Below, piece by piece: positions 22,091-34,045 of a DNA stretch of 37,500 bases. The notes under the pieces are model-generated. The model did not search any database. It was not told the DNA's origin and was given only the letters and a program-made list of their open reading frames with translations. The first letter of the stretch is position 1, and each line of letters opens with the position of its first letter. The translations under genes were made by a program, and so were the position numbers. Source of the DNA: Chrysomallon squamiferum (taxonomy: Eukaryota; Mollusca; Gastropoda; Neomphalida; Peltospiridae); contig CM022666.1 in assembly GCA_012295275.1 (NCBI GenBank), positions 16,056,772-16,094,271 on the forward strand. The letters run 5' to 3'.

Positions 22091-22546
22091 ATATCTCGCG
22101 ATGCAGAAAACAACGAAGGCGTAAAACGGCGGCGTGCTATATATAAATATTTATCGCGGGTTAATGTGTGCAATGTGCATTATTTATATGATCTATCGCG
22201 TTTGTGCATTGCTTTCTGAGTTATTACGCAACACACGTGCGTAATAAAAATGTACGTTTTACTGCGTGCAGTTCTTTGATTCGACGTCATTAACTGCATA
22301 CCACGTATCGCCGCTGCTGCATGATGGGAAATGTGGTTTCTCCTCTCGCTGCCGATTGGCTCGTTACAAATATAAAAGGCAAATTGCTTTTGTCGTTTAT
22401 TGCAGTTTTATGTTATTATTATTATTTTTCTCCCGGGGGGGGGAATGACGAACAAAAAAGAAATGTTACAGAAAAATGTTTAGCAGATTCATGTGTGGGA
22501 AAAAACAGGAAAGAAAAGACGAAAACGACGAATTAAAAAAAAAATA

Positions 22547-22590
<44 letters not shown>

Positions 22591-24535
22591 TAAAATTAAA
22601 AATAGTAAAAAATTAAAAATAAATAAACAGAAAAAAAGATGAATATACAAAAGACAAAAACAATAACAACAACGACGAAGACAACAACAACAACAACATC
22701 AGCTCACAAACACACACATAAACTGTTTTAAAAAAAAAAGATTCTGAATAAATTATTGATGTCTTGACTTATAATCTGACACTGTATATTAAATATTTCT
22801 GTGAATAAACCGTGATTCTGTTATGGTTATTTTTTTGTAAGAGATGAAAAAATGATAAATAGTATTCTGTGTCATGTTTTACTGTCACGTGACACTTTAA
22901 TAAACAACAAAATTCATTATTTATTTATTTAGTTAGTTAGTTAGTTATTAAAGATTTTTAAATAACAATTACAGCAAAGACCACACTAGTTAACCAAAAA
23001 AAGAAACCCAAAATATAAATAAAAGTAAAAATACGTGTTTAACAGCAGAATGAAATGCGCACACATGCACACACATACACACATATACACTGGCACACAC
23101 ACACACACACACAGACACAGCAGCTCCTACAAACTGAACCTGAGCGTAAAAAACGAGGTAAAAAAAAAAAAAAAAAATCTTTCACTCATCTGGCGACTTC
23201 AAACACAGATCTCTGCGTGTCTGCCACTTTTCTGTTCAGAACTCGACTTGTCGCGTCGCTGATAAATCAACAGCTACAACAGCATCGCGGCTTGCAAACG
23301 TTTTCCTCAAGACAGGGTTTTAACAGCGTTCGACGTGGTAATGTTTGAAAACCGCAAAACACCGCAAAACCGTGACGAACCGCGAGCTCTGGTTTTAATG
23401 TTGTTAATTATACAACTTTACTGAATTAAAGAGATCGCGGGGGTCTACGTTTATTATTTATGTGGTGTGTGAAGTAATGGATTTCGTAGCAAGTAATAAT
23501 TTCTTTCTTGATGTAAATGTCATAAAATTATCAGTTCCAGTGTTTATGTGATATAAAATCATGAATTTCCATAATAACTACCAATTTTTTTTATTTATTT
23601 ATGAGTTATACAAATCATATAAATTATTGTGATATGTAAAAATTTTTTAATGTAGGTGTTACATAAATTTAATAAAATTATTACTTTCAGTATTTATCAT
23701 GAATTTCATAATAAGTCTTTTTTTTTTTTTTTTTTTTTTAAATATATATCTTATATACGTAACATAAATTATTGCTGTCATTATTTTTATTATTTTTTTA
23801 ATTTCAGTTATTACTTTCAGTGTGTATGTTCGTGTGATATTAAGTTATAAGTCTCACTATAAATTCTAAACTAATTGTATGTGCGTTTATATTCTATGAA
23901 ATTATTATTTTCATAATAAATAACGAGCCTTTGTGTTGTTAATTGATTAAACCGATGATTTTGTACGTTTCAGGTTGACTAGAGAGAAATCAATACTTTC
24001 GTTTAAAGTGAGTAATTTCAAAGACAATTTTCTACTTACTCTGGTCGATGTGTTACGATATCAGTCAAATAAAAACAAACTGATGTTTATATGTGCTTTA
24101 AACAGAGCGTATTAATGAAATGAATCGAATGAAATTACCCAAAATAATATTTATATATAATTTAAAAACTTTCAGGAATGATATAGATCAAATGAAATTT
24201 ATATAAAATGCTAATTTTATATTTTGAAACAATGTTAAAATAATAAATTTCTTTTTAAATTACCACTTTCGTTATATTGCTAAGTAAATAATTTTTTTTT
24301 TTTTTTTTTTTTTTTTAAATAATTAATTTCGGTATAAATTATATTAATCGTGGAAAACAATACCTGACTGCAATTTGTTTAATTTAAATTAATTAATTAA
24401 GCTAAGTATTCACAGTTTAAACAAATTAATTCCAGCCACCAACACAAATGTAACTAAAAATAGTTTACTTCTGTATCTGGTGTGGAATTCTAAATTAAAT
24501 GCTTTATTTTTATTTTTTTTAATTATTTTTTTGTT

Positions 24536-24538
24536 CAT

Positions 24539-24579
<41 letters not shown>

Positions 24580-24603
24580 TTTTTATTTTTATTTTTATTT
24601 TTA

Positions 24604-24649
<46 letters not shown>

Positions 24650-24692
24650 GTTGTTGTTGTTGTTGTTGTTGTTGTTTTTGTTGTTGTTGCTA
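24536..24692. repeat. (TTTA)n, (TTTTTA)n, (ATT)n and (GTT)n compound
   Basis: TTTA units, then TTTTTA units, then ATT and GTT units in clean succession. Confidence 0.97.
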
Positions 24693-25029
24693 TTTAAATA
24701 GTGTGAATTTACGTTTTAAATAACTCTTCTTCAAACACTGGACTTTCTTAATAAATAATATATTTAGTTGCTTGAAAATGAATACCATATCAGGATAAAT
24801 CGATAAACTGTTATTCAAAGTTACGTATAAATGTTTCCAATTGTTTTAATTAATACTTATACACATATCTTTAATAACACATAATCTCACATAGAGAAAA
24901 AGAAATATATAAAATTCGAATTTTTCATAAATAACAAACTGAGATGAAAATAATATCATTTCAAAGATGATATACTGATATCAGAAAAAAACCAACAAAC
25001 AAACAAAGAAAAAAAAACCTCAGCAAACA

Positions 25030-25075
25030 AAAATAAATAAATAAACAAATAAATAAATAAATAAATAAATAAATT
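25030..25075. repeat. (AAAT)n microsatellite
   Basis: AAAT units with one AAAC, followed by A-rich DNA and a short AAT run at 25128-25141. Confidence 0.95.
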
Positions 25076-25340
25076 TAAAAAGTTAATAAGTAAAATAAAG
25101 AAATTGCTAATAAAAAAGAAAAGAAATAATAATAATAATAAATACACAGAAAATACCAAAACTACAAAATCCATCAGACCGCCAGTTCGAACCCCGCTAA
25201 ATTACATTTTTATTTTTATCAAAAAACACCAACAACGAGTCTGTCACAGACACATTCTAACAAGCTAGAAACCTGACCACAGAAACGTCTTTCACAGACA
25301 CAAACAGAATACGCCTGAGGAGGATCGATCCCGCAACCAG

Positions 25341-25468
25341 CTACACGCAGGTACGTGTTGTAACCAGTAATTAAACCAGTGATGATGTAAGAGTTAAAAT
25401 GTAAAATGTGTCTGAGTCTGCTACACGCAGTTACGTGTTGTAACCAGTAATTAAACCAGCGATGATGA
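25341..25468. repeat. 80-bp period direct duplication
   Basis: The phrase CTACACGCAG.TACGTGTTG, continuing through TAACCAGTAATTAAACCAG and GATGATG, occurs at 25341 and again at 25421; about 47 bases match with two differences. Confidence 0.9.
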
Positions 25469-25595
25469 ACGAGAATGAAAAGCGGAGATGACAGCGACGT
25501 CATGACGGCTGCTGTGGGAATGACAACTACGTCTGACGTGACGTCTGTTTCGTCTAACGCGAACAGAGAGACGATTATCTTGTGTTTACGGGTCG

Positions 25596-25888
25596 CGCGT
25601 TTTGTCATTTGTAATATCCACGTGTTTCATCATTTGTAATATCCAGGTATTTAATTTACCTATATCCGAATGTTTCATCATTTATAAAATCTAGATGTTT
25701 CATCATTTATAAAATCCACGTGTTTCATTATTTATAATATCCACATGTTTCATCATTTATAATATTCACGTGTTTCATCATTTATAATATCCACGTATTT
25801 CATCATTTGTAATATCCGAGTATTTAATTTACATATATCCGAATGCTTCATTATTTACAATATCCACCTGTTTCATCATTTATGGTAT
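25596..25888. repeat. 25-bp minisatellite, 11 full copies
   Basis: Unit CCACGTGTTTCATCATTTAT plus AATAT. Copies start at 25618, 25643 (23 bp), 25666, 25691, 25716, 25741, 25766, 25791, 25816 (23 bp), 25839 and 25864, with a partial copy before 25618. Copies 1-3 and 8-10 share the same order of variants, including the short 23-bp form, so a seven-copy block of 173 bp appears duplicated. Confidence 0.95.
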
Positions 25889-26239
25889 CTGCTGGTACCA
25901 CTAAATCTAATATTATTTGTAATGTCGGTTGTTGCAGCAATAATGCTTGGCTGTTCTCTCTGTTTAATTGCGAGAAAGATTCTTATATATTCACCATCTC
26001 ATATACATGTTGTTACAAGCCAGTGCCGTTGTCATAGCAGCTGAGAAACACTGACCGTCGGGTGACGGTTTCGCTTTAGAAACAGATCGCCCGGTGATGG
26101 TTTTAAATCTCTACTTTCGTTTTGTTGTCATTTGTTTACAAGCAGGAGTTTTTTTATTTCTAGTTAAATATCTATTTATATTTAGATTTCATTTTATTTT
26201 ATATTATCTTGTATTATTTTCTTATTTTATCTTATCTTA

Positions 26240-26261
26240 TTATATTTATTTATTTATTATT

Positions 26262-26306
<45 letters not shown>

Positions 26307-26312
26307 TTTATT
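26240..26312. repeat. (TTTA)n and (ATT)n microsatellite
   Basis: TTTA words lead into an ATT run of about thirteen units. Confidence 0.95.
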
Positions 26313-27954
26313 GTTTTATTTTTATTTTTTACCACCAGTCTGTGTCAAATATTAACTGAACAATGGAGATAAAAAAAACAGTCTGGGGACAAGTTCAGCA
26401 AACAACAGGTGTGAATTTTCTTATCGTTCCTCATCGAGAGAAAACGTTAAAAATATTTCTAAAAATGTGTAAACTTCAGTCCCCCCCCCCGGGTAAACCG
26501 GTGACAAACGCTTGTCGCGTTGTTTTACCGGATGTGTCGACAGTCGCTCGCCTTCGGCAAAACCCGGTTTTATAGCCACGTGGCATCTCTCGATTATCAC
26601 CCGCTTTCACTGGCTGACGTTTACGAGTCCGGCTGACGGTTAAATAACAACGTGTACACCACGAATTACAAATTAGTCTGAGGCTAAACTAATTTTAAAA
26701 CCTGTCTTCTTGTTTTGTCTGGTGGCGAAAGTTGTAGAAAATAAATCGTTGTTTTCTTGGTGGTGGTTTGTTTTTGTAAGATTATCAGTAGTTGTAGTTC
26801 AGATTAATAAAATCGTATTTTTTTTTTTTTCTGTTTGACTGGATTATGATGTTCACAGTAATCATGACAATATTTAAAAGAAAGAAGAAATTAGCCTGAA
26901 TCAATTTTTGAAAACCTTTTTGCTAATTACGTGACAGTGTCAGATTTGTACTATTTCCATAATGAAATAATTTCTGATTTGTAAGGGGGAGAATGTAAAC
27001 TCATAAAAATCCCTAACTTAAATTATTAGCTGATGGTACATAGGTTTGTGTCATACAGAAAACATCTGGTCACAGTTCATAATAGTTTGGAATTAAACTA
27101 TTTGATAAAAAAAAATATGTCTTCTGTTACGTTCACCAGACAATGATCCTCGTTAATAAACCTGAACTGTCTGTTTAATGGTAATAAAGTTTATATCCAT
27201 CGTGATTTCAAAGTTTTCTAGTTGTTTACTAGGTAGTTGTTATACGATTCTTGACGTTTTCACAATGGAGTGTCTAACAAAATTAATTTTTGACGTAAAA
27301 TTCTGAACAACTCTGGACGTTGAAAACACGTGAAAGATTTTGCGTCAGTTACAGGAATGAAGCAGAATTAATCAGCAGTTTGCTGTGGTCCTAAGTAGTT
27401 ATAAAAACGTTTCTTTCTCTGGATAGTTTAATGTCTACCACACGCTGTATCAAAGTGATCTCACGCCAGTTTTTATGTAATTAAGGCGCGTTCCCAGGTC
27501 TGAGTAAAGTAGATAAGTTTAACATTCCACTAAGAACATAAATTTCAAAGTGTTCTTTTTGTTGGTAATAAATTAAACATTTCCAAGTTAAAAAAACAAC
27601 AGTGAAAGATAATCTGAAAGATAACGTGCGGTTTTGGAGGATATACGGCAACACAAAACCCGGTACAAATCAATTAATGCAATTTAGTTCTTCTCCACTC
27701 ACAGCGATACGATCTTCATTACAAATTTGAAAACACTTTTTTGTTACAGAAGCGCTCTCTGGCGTCACGTGACCTGCACTCCTTTCTTTCGCAGCACCAC
27801 CACCTCGCCTACGTTGCATTTATCCGTCGACCGTATCACTACGACATCGCCTCGAGTGCTTTGTCCGCAACAGCGTAGACAACGATCTTTTAATAATACA
27901 TCGCCTCACAGTTAAACAAATCTCGCTTCTGTAGGATCGCATCAAAACACTCTG

Positions 27955-28068
27955 TCATTCTCGTGAGTAACAATAACAATAAAAAATAAAAGTAAATGAA
28001 AAAAGAAAAAATAATAATAATAATAAAAAAAATAAAAGAAAAAAAGAAAGAAATTAAAAAAGAAAAAC

Positions 28069-28100
<32 letters not shown>
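27955..28100. repeat. A-rich tract with a 29-base poly(A)
   Basis: AAAT, AAAG and AAT words leading to an uninterrupted A run at about 28071-28099. Confidence 0.9.
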
Positions 28101-28101
<1 letters not shown>

Positions 28102-28109
28102 AAAAAAAT

Positions 28110-28535
28110 CCCAGAAAAGCAACGAGGGGGTTAAAAATCAAAATGGCTGCATGATAAAAAACAGACTGGTTTTTTTTTCATACGAGATCGTTTTAGCACC
28201 TGCGCGTGATTACAAAAAACACCAGCGATGAAGATCTAGAAGACATTGTACCGCGCGCTCTATCAGATCAAAGGTGGGTAGTGGGAAAGCTTTTGCGGGG
28301 AGATGTTTTGTGTTAAGCTAAAGAAAAGTGTCAGCCTGATGAATATCAAAGAACAGTGCCATCCAGCGAGTCATCTTTACAGCGAGTACGACTAACTCGC
28401 ACGCTGAGCGAAATAATAGCTGACAATTTGTTCCGTCGCCAGCTATCTCGAACTGTGATCTAACAATTAGGTCGAAATTAAAGAAAATTATATCAGTTCT
28501 GATGTGTAGATAGCGAGGAGAGCATCCAGTGGAAA
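28110..28535. other. Repeat-free block with two TCF/LEF-like sites (candidate Wnt-responsive element)
   Basis: Unique sequence between a poly(A) and an AAT microsatellite. ATCAAAGG at 28267-28274 matches the TCF/LEF core exactly; ATCAAAGA at 28345-28352 is a near match 78 bases away. AAATGGCTGC near 28142 is YY1-like. No coding frame of note. Regulatory role inferred. Confidence 0.3.
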
Positions 28536-28543
28536 GTGAATAT

Positions 28544-28545
28544 TG

Positions 28546-28586
<41 letters not shown>

Positions 28587-28592
28587 TATAAT
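28544..28592. repeat. (AAT)n microsatellite
   Basis: About fifteen AAT units with ATTATAAT at the end. Confidence 0.97.
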
Positions 28593-28767
28593 AATAATTA
28601 TACATTTTTTTCGCGGTTATTACTATTAGGTTACTACTGGAGATAATTGCCTGTCTGTGACATCAAAGCTTTTATCGTCGATTAAAATTATGACACACGT
28701 GTAATTTATCCGATGTTTGACGATAAGAAGAAAGATGTAGAACTTTTGAAAATGTAATAATGTCGAC

Positions 28768-28850
28768 GACTATGACGATGATGATGATGACGATATCAAT
28801 AATAACAGCAACAACAGCAACAGCAGCAGCAGCAACGACAACAACAACAA

Positions 28851-28888
<38 letters not shown>

Positions 28889-28910
28889 ATAATAATAATA
28901 ATAATAAAAA
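28768..28910. repeat. ATG, AAC/AGC, ACT and AAT trinucleotide series
   Basis: Successive trinucleotide blocks: GATGAT, AACAGC, about twelve ACT units at 28852-28887, then AAT. A poly(A) follows at 28931-28953. Confidence 0.95.
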
Positions 28911-29227
28911 GATAATTTATACAGGTCACACAAAAAAAAAAAAAAAAAAAAAAACGTTTCATCCTGGTTTTGATGTGATATAGTTTACTACTATTATGTA
29001 ACAGAATAAATTTTACGACACAAAATAAATTTAACTTCTCAGTAAAGTAAACTGATATCACACACAAGGGACAGATCGAGATTTCTGTACGGGGGGGGGG
29101 GGAATCGCTTGTTTTTGGAAATAATTTTATAAACGCATTGCGTTTTGTATGAATCAGAACGGGAACATGTCCGCAAATTATGAATAAAGTCCTTTTAATA
29201 TTAGCAACAAATAAGTATATAATAACT

Positions 29228-29230
29228 AAC

Positions 29231-29266
<36 letters not shown>

Positions 29267-29273
29267 AGATATT

Positions 29274-29329
<56 letters not shown>

Positions 29330-29350
29330 TAGAGACAGAGACAGATAAGT
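29228..29350. repeat. (AAAT)n then (CAGA)n microsatellite
   Basis: AAAT units to 29265, TAGA units, then about eleven CAGA units at 29284-29329. Confidence 0.97.
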
Positions 29351-30056
29351 AGATACGTAGGTAGATAGACAAATAAAACAAACACAAGAAAAATGATCTG
29401 CAGACTGTCACGTGGTTGTCGTGTGGTTTGTGTCCCTCCCTGCTTTCTCGCCAGTCAGTGAGTATTTTGAAAGATGATGACGTTAACACGTCATACGAGA
29501 CGTTTTTCAGTTTCATGTCATCGCTTTTCAATAGCTGCACCACTTGTAGTCTTGTGTCTGCGTAACAATCACGTACACGTTTTTCTTTTTTCTTAAACTA
29601 TCAGATCATTGTCATGCATAGCTTCAGTAAATAACACATGATTTTTGTTTTCAAATCTGTTTTACTTCTTCTTCCGAGCCCCAGAAAAAAAAAAAAAAAA
29701 AAGAGAAAAAAACTCTGGTTAAGAAAGGGCACTGTTTAGGATAAGCAGAATATAAGATCACAAGCGTTATTCTTTTGAAGACGGTGATAAAGGTATTTGA
29801 CCCTTGACATAAAAAGTTCCGGCTCCATCGTTTAAGGTGGACAATATAACTTGCTGGTGTGGCCGAACGACACGTTTTTGTCGTGTCTGTAAACACAAGC
29901 AAAAACTTCAAAGCGACCTGAAGTTAAAACAATGACGAGTGTGTTTGTTTGGAGCAAACTTTAGCAGAGACCAAGAGTTCAGGTCTCAGTTGATCTGGAA
30001 CGAACAGAAACACATTTCACTACAACACGATGTATTAGAAACAGTAACCATTTCGT

Positions 30057-30061
<5 letters not shown>

Positions 30062-30139
<78 letters not shown>
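30062..30139. repeat. Perfect (GA)n tract, 78 bp
   Basis: Uninterrupted AG on the plus strand, (UC)n in the transcript, 1.4 kb downstream of exon A in transcript sense; complementary to the CT tracts at 19696, 20994 and 21493 in the same intron. Confidence 0.99.
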
Positions 30140-30142
<3 letters not shown>

Positions 30143-30900
30143 ATCCGATGCTACTGTAATCGTTCTTCTTTCTAAACACGTGTTAAATGTTAACATCAGC
30201 TGTGAACAGGATGCACTGGATTTCGTTTCTTTAACAATGCAAACACAATTATTACGTTGACACTCAACAACCATTAATACTGAGCCTCGGTCTGGCCTTG
30301 TTAAAAAGACTTATTATTCATGCTGTGCGTTTTATTCTTTAGCAGAGAGAAACTCTGTACCGAGATGCTGTTTGTTTTCATCGTGCACTGAAAACGGAAC
30401 GCTGCAGACGACACTGACACGACGTCTGCGACTCAGAAATGGCGGACACTAATCACGTTCACAGTTGTTTCCAAACTGAGGAATAAAACAAACTGTCATT
30501 TTTTTGACTAGATGCGCAAATTATCACCGTTGTGGATTTTCTCTGGCTTCGCCTCATCACAAATCTCGTTGTTTTTTGTTTTTTTTTTTTGTCCCCGTTC
30601 CCATCTGTCACAGTTGGCATGTCCAGAACCAATATGTCTGGTCACGGGTCATGCGCAGTCCACTGTGTGCACGAGGCACGTGCACTGCACTCGCGAGAAT
30701 GTTTTGTCTTGTTGCTGATACTTATCGGGCGACGCAGCATTCACAGAGGGAATGTTTTTGATAATCAAGTTTTGACATCACTGATATCAGTGAGTTCTTT
30801 GCAGAGACAGAAAGACAGATGGTTGTCAGTTTGTAAAGATTTTAATACCAGTTTTTAAACAGTTTCTTCATTTCAGAGTTTGTTAGAGAGAAATACTATC
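30140..30900. other. Non-repetitive stretch, no gene supported
   Basis: Three overlapping short plus-strand frames (30504-30858) cross this stretch but show no domain, no plausible exon borders and a T-run in the middle. GAAATGGCGGAC near 30435 is YY1-like. Otherwise nothing is recognised. Confidence 0.6.
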
Positions 30901-30904
30901 TTTT

Positions 30905-30921
30905 ATAATAATAATAATAAT

Positions 30922-30995
<74 letters not shown>

Positions 30996-31018
30996 TGATG
31001 ATGATGATAATAATAATA
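30905..31018. repeat. (AAT)n microsatellite with five ATG units
   Basis: Near-perfect AAT with a short GATGAT block at 30993-31008. Confidence 0.98.
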
Positions 31019-31137
31019 ATACAGTATTTTTGAAAAATAATTCTAAATCGGTACATGGTTTTATAAACAGCCACATGAATACTGTTTGAAAAACAAGATG
31101 TGAATCCTTGGGTATAAATTGCGAAAAGATTCAGTAA

Positions 31138-31323
31138 CAGCAACAACGACAGAGTCGATGATCATTACGACGATGATAATAATGATAATGATGAAGAGTG
31201 TAGTAGTAGTAGTAGTAGTAGTTGTAGTACCAATAGTAATAATAATAATAGTAACAACAGCAACAACAATAACATCAACAACGACAACAACCAGGACAAG
31301 AATATTACAACAGAATAATATTT

Positions 31324-31355
<32 letters not shown>

Positions 31356-31358
31356 TAA

Positions 31359-31398
<40 letters not shown>

Positions 31399-31437
31399 AA
31401 ATTAAAAAAATTTAAAAAAATAATATCATAATAAAAG
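31138..31437. repeat. AAC/GAT/AGT trinucleotides, then long poly(A) runs beside exon A donor
   Basis: Mixed trinucleotide words (AGT x8 near 31202-31223, AAC near 31256-31290), then A runs at 31323-31347 and 31361-31396. The block ends about 60 bases from the donor of Wnt11 exon A. Confidence 0.93.
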
Positions 31438-31498
31438 AAAAAACTAACAACTAACTATCTGTGCAGGTAACAATAAGAAAAACGCGGAAGTGACGTAC

Positions 31499-31731
31499 CT
31501 CTTACCAAGTCTTTAGGAAGACTGGGCACGTTCGCGATGGACGAGCAGTTCCACCGTCTGTCCGAGAACTGGTTCTGACACGTCTCCACGGACACGTGCG
31601 ACGCGCGTGCCACGGTAGCCATCAGATCGAGGTTCTGCTTGCAGATCTTCACCTGTCGCGGAATCAGCCCGTACAGTCTGGAGCAGTTCCTCGCGCTCTC
31701 CCACGTCTTCTGTCTGATCTTGTGCAACGCC
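31499..31731 (-). CDS. Wnt11: Wnt11 coding exon A (N-terminal domain, first exon seen)
   Basis: This exon encodes the start of the mature Wnt ligand, a secreted lipid-modified glycoprotein that binds Frizzled receptors; Wnt11 is usually linked to non-canonical (planar polarity/convergent extension) signalling. Seen: 77 whole codons, beginning ALHKIRQKTW and ending LPKDLVR, with four cysteines, the family signature RRWNCSSI and a first N-glycosylation sequon NCS. It aligns with vertebrate WNT11 from the ALSK stretch to the DLERG stretch. The acceptor is TTTTTCGCAG at 31732, and the frame shows two codon bases come from the preceding exon, so a Leu as in vertebrate WNT11 (WLAL) is possible. The donor is G|GTACGT (phase 1). 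A nearby GTAAGA at 31505 also looks like a donor but would cut the conserved DL.RGTRE junction. The signal peptide is missing, so the gene is 5' incomplete here. GC is far above the flanking intron. Confidence 0.95.
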
Positions 31732-31739
31732 CTGCGAAA

Positions 31740-31762
31740 AATAAAATAAAATAAAATAAATA
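31740..31762. repeat. (AAAAT)n forming the exon A polypyrimidine tract
   Basis: Four to five AAAAT units (ATTTT on the transcript strand) start five bases from the exon A acceptor AG. Confidence 0.92.
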
Positions 31763-31831
31763 AAGATTTATGTAGACAGCATTTTAAAAAACCAAAAATA
31801 TGTTTGGCAAATGTGTATCTGTTTAAATGGG

Positions 31832-32165
31832 TGTGTGTGTGTGTGTGTATGTGTGTTTGTGACGTGCTGAGACTTTTGAACTGAAATGAAAGATATATAT
31901 ATAGATATATACGTACATACATAAATAAATACATACATATACATGTTATAATACATAAATATATTATAATATATGTTTAGATAAATATACATGTATATAC
32001 ACATACATAAACATATATATATATATATACATACATATGCATATATTCATACACATAAACTATACGTGTATATATATATATATATACATAAACACACAAA
32101 CATATTGTTTAAAGTTTTTATTTATGCATATAAAATCATATAAAAATATACACACACACACAGAA
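31832..32165. repeat. GT, TA and CATA/AAAT microsatellite cluster
   Basis: A short GT run at 31832-31848, then repeated ATATAT, ACATACAT and AAAT words to 32160, with TA runs near 32015 and 32070. Confidence 0.9.
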
Positions 32166-32179
32166 CCAGTGATGTGAAT

Positions 32180-32466
32180 TATTGTTAGTATGTTATAGTT
32201 TAATTAAAAACAGAGTACAGTTAGTTTTAGTTTTTAATAAACAAAAACCATATGTTAAAGTTTATTAATAAACAACATAGTGTTGAATACAGAACCAATA
32301 ATAAACAACAGAGTACAGTGTTAGTATGTTAGAAGTTTATTAATAAACAACAGAGTACAGTGTTAGTATGTTAGAAGTTTATTAATAAACAACACAGTAC
32401 AGTGTTAGTGTGTTAGAAGTTTATTAATAAACAACACAGTACAGTGTTAGTATGTTAGAAGAGATG
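32180..32466. repeat. 42-bp minisatellite with a perfect 14-bp palindrome per unit
   Basis: Clean units start at 32309, 32351, 32393 and 32435 (last one partial), with diverged copies back to about 32180. Each unit contains GTTTATTAATAAAC, which is its own reverse complement and includes AATAAA on both strands, and the phrase ACAGTGTTAGTATGTTAGAA. Confidence 0.95.
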
Positions 32467-32657
32467 TAGTGTGTTCACAGTTTTCTAACTAGCTGTGGGA
32501 GATGTCGGTACAGAGAGGTGAACCCGCTACATACCACACGTCACAGTTTAACTGTGGTGAATCTTTGTCTCAAAACTCTAACAACAAGATCAGAGAAGTG
32601 GTTGTTTTCAGAATCTGTATTCGAGACCGATGAAATAGGTTCAGTGTTTTAACATGT

Positions 32658-32796
32658 CAAAAATAAAAAAAATAAAATCAAATAAAAAAATAAATAAATA
32701 AAATTAAATTAAAATAAATTAAAAAAAATAATAAATAAATAAAATAAAATAATAAAATGAAATATGTAGATATATATTTTAAATAAATAAATAAAT

Positions 32797-32827
<31 letters not shown>

Positions 32828-33012
32828 AATCAAAATAATTAATAAAATAAATAAATAAATAAATTAATTAATCAAAATAAATTAAAAAATTAAAAACAAT
32901 AAAAATTAATAAACATATAAATAAATAAATGAATAAATAAATCAATCAAAATAAAATAAATTAAAATAAAATAAAATTAAAATAAACAAACAAACATATA
33001 AATAAATTAAAA
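32658..33012. repeat. A/T-only tract of AAAT, AAAAT and AATT words
   Basis: Degenerate AAAT and AAAATT repeats with ATCAAAATAA words repeated near 32828, 32869 and 32941. Confidence 0.92.
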
Positions 33013-33389
33013 AAATTTGTTTTGTTTTTTTGTTTTTACATCGTCTTGTCTTAACGTGAAAGTTAAAACAGCAGAAGTAAAACGACTCAAGACTCGCTGT
33101 TGTAGACACAAATGAGTCGACGAGAGCGAGGTTCACGCAAAGCTCAGTGGGTACGTTACGTAAGTAAATCACAGCGAGGCAGACACTACACGTGTAGAAC
33201 AAGCTCGCGAGAGAGAGCAGCAAACAAATAAATCAGTTGACGTGTTGTACAGCGAGAGCGAGGCGGCAGTTTAAAACAGTGATCTGTGGTGAGATGCGCT
33301 TCTTGTCTTTTTAAAACAGAAGAAACTGTTAGAAGATTACTGAAGTCTTTAATTAGATTAACAAAAGACAAGTGGGTTGGAGTAGTTTA

Positions 33390-33545
33390 GAGAGACGGGG
33401 TGGGAAGAGAGAGGGGAGAGAGAGAGGGAAGGATAGGGAGAAACAGAATAAAAGAAAAAAGAGAGAAAAAAGTGAAAGAGAGTTTGAGAAAAAAAGTGAA
33501 AAAGCGAATGAAAGACAAAATATGAGAAAAAAATATAAAAACAAA
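33390..33545. repeat. Purine-rich GA/AAAG tract
   Basis: Almost pure purine on the plus strand: GGAGAGAG words, then GAAAAAAG words. Lys/Arg/Glu frames across it are artefacts. Confidence 0.85.
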
Positions 33546-33589
33546 AGTAGATAAATAAAATTATTCTACCCATATCCAAGTTACAAGAA

Positions 33590-34045
33590 AAAAAAAAAAA
33601 CAAATAAATAAATAAAAATAAAAATAAATAAATAAACACACAGATAATAAATAAATAAATGAACGAATGAATAAATAAATAAATAAATAAATAATAAATA
33701 AACAAATAATAAATAAATAAATGAATGAATAAACAAATAAATAAAAAAACAAACACACAAATAAATAAACATAAATAAATAAATAAATAGATAAATAAAC
33801 AGATAAATAAATATATAAATAAATTAACAGATAAATAAATAAATAAACAGATAAATAAATAAATAAATAAATAGATAAATAAATAAATAAATAAATAGAT
33901 AAATAAATAAATAGATAAATAAACAGATAAATAAATAAATCAATAAACGGATAAATAAATAAATAATTAAATCAATAAATAAATAAATAAACAAACACAA
34001 ATAAATAAATAAATAGATAAACAAATAAACAAATAAATAAATAAG
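33590..34045. repeat. (AAAT)n array with AAAC, AGAT and AATG variants, ~455 bp
   Basis: Dominated by AAATA units with recurring ATAAACAGATAAATAA blocks between 33780 and 33960. Frames reading FIYLF are artefacts. Confidence 0.97.

Noticed and set aside
25185-25205. GTTCGAACCCC, like the B box of a tRNA or tRNA-derived SINE
   Set aside because: No A box, stems or acceptor at the right distance; the preceding 60 bases are A-rich simple sequence.
27727-27915. Short plus-strand ORF following a CTTTCGCAG acceptor-like word
   Set aside because: No domain and no partner exon; the Thr/Ser-rich product looks random.
30504-30858. Three overlapping plus-strand ORFs
   Set aside because: No domain, overlapping in all frames, interrupted by a T run and without consensus exon borders.
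32942-33223. Minus-strand frame starting with a hydrophobic segment, considered as the Wnt11 signal-peptide exon
   Set aside because: Its first codon is TTG rather than ATG, no KW-type end or phase-2 donor is present, and the later part runs into an A/T repeat.
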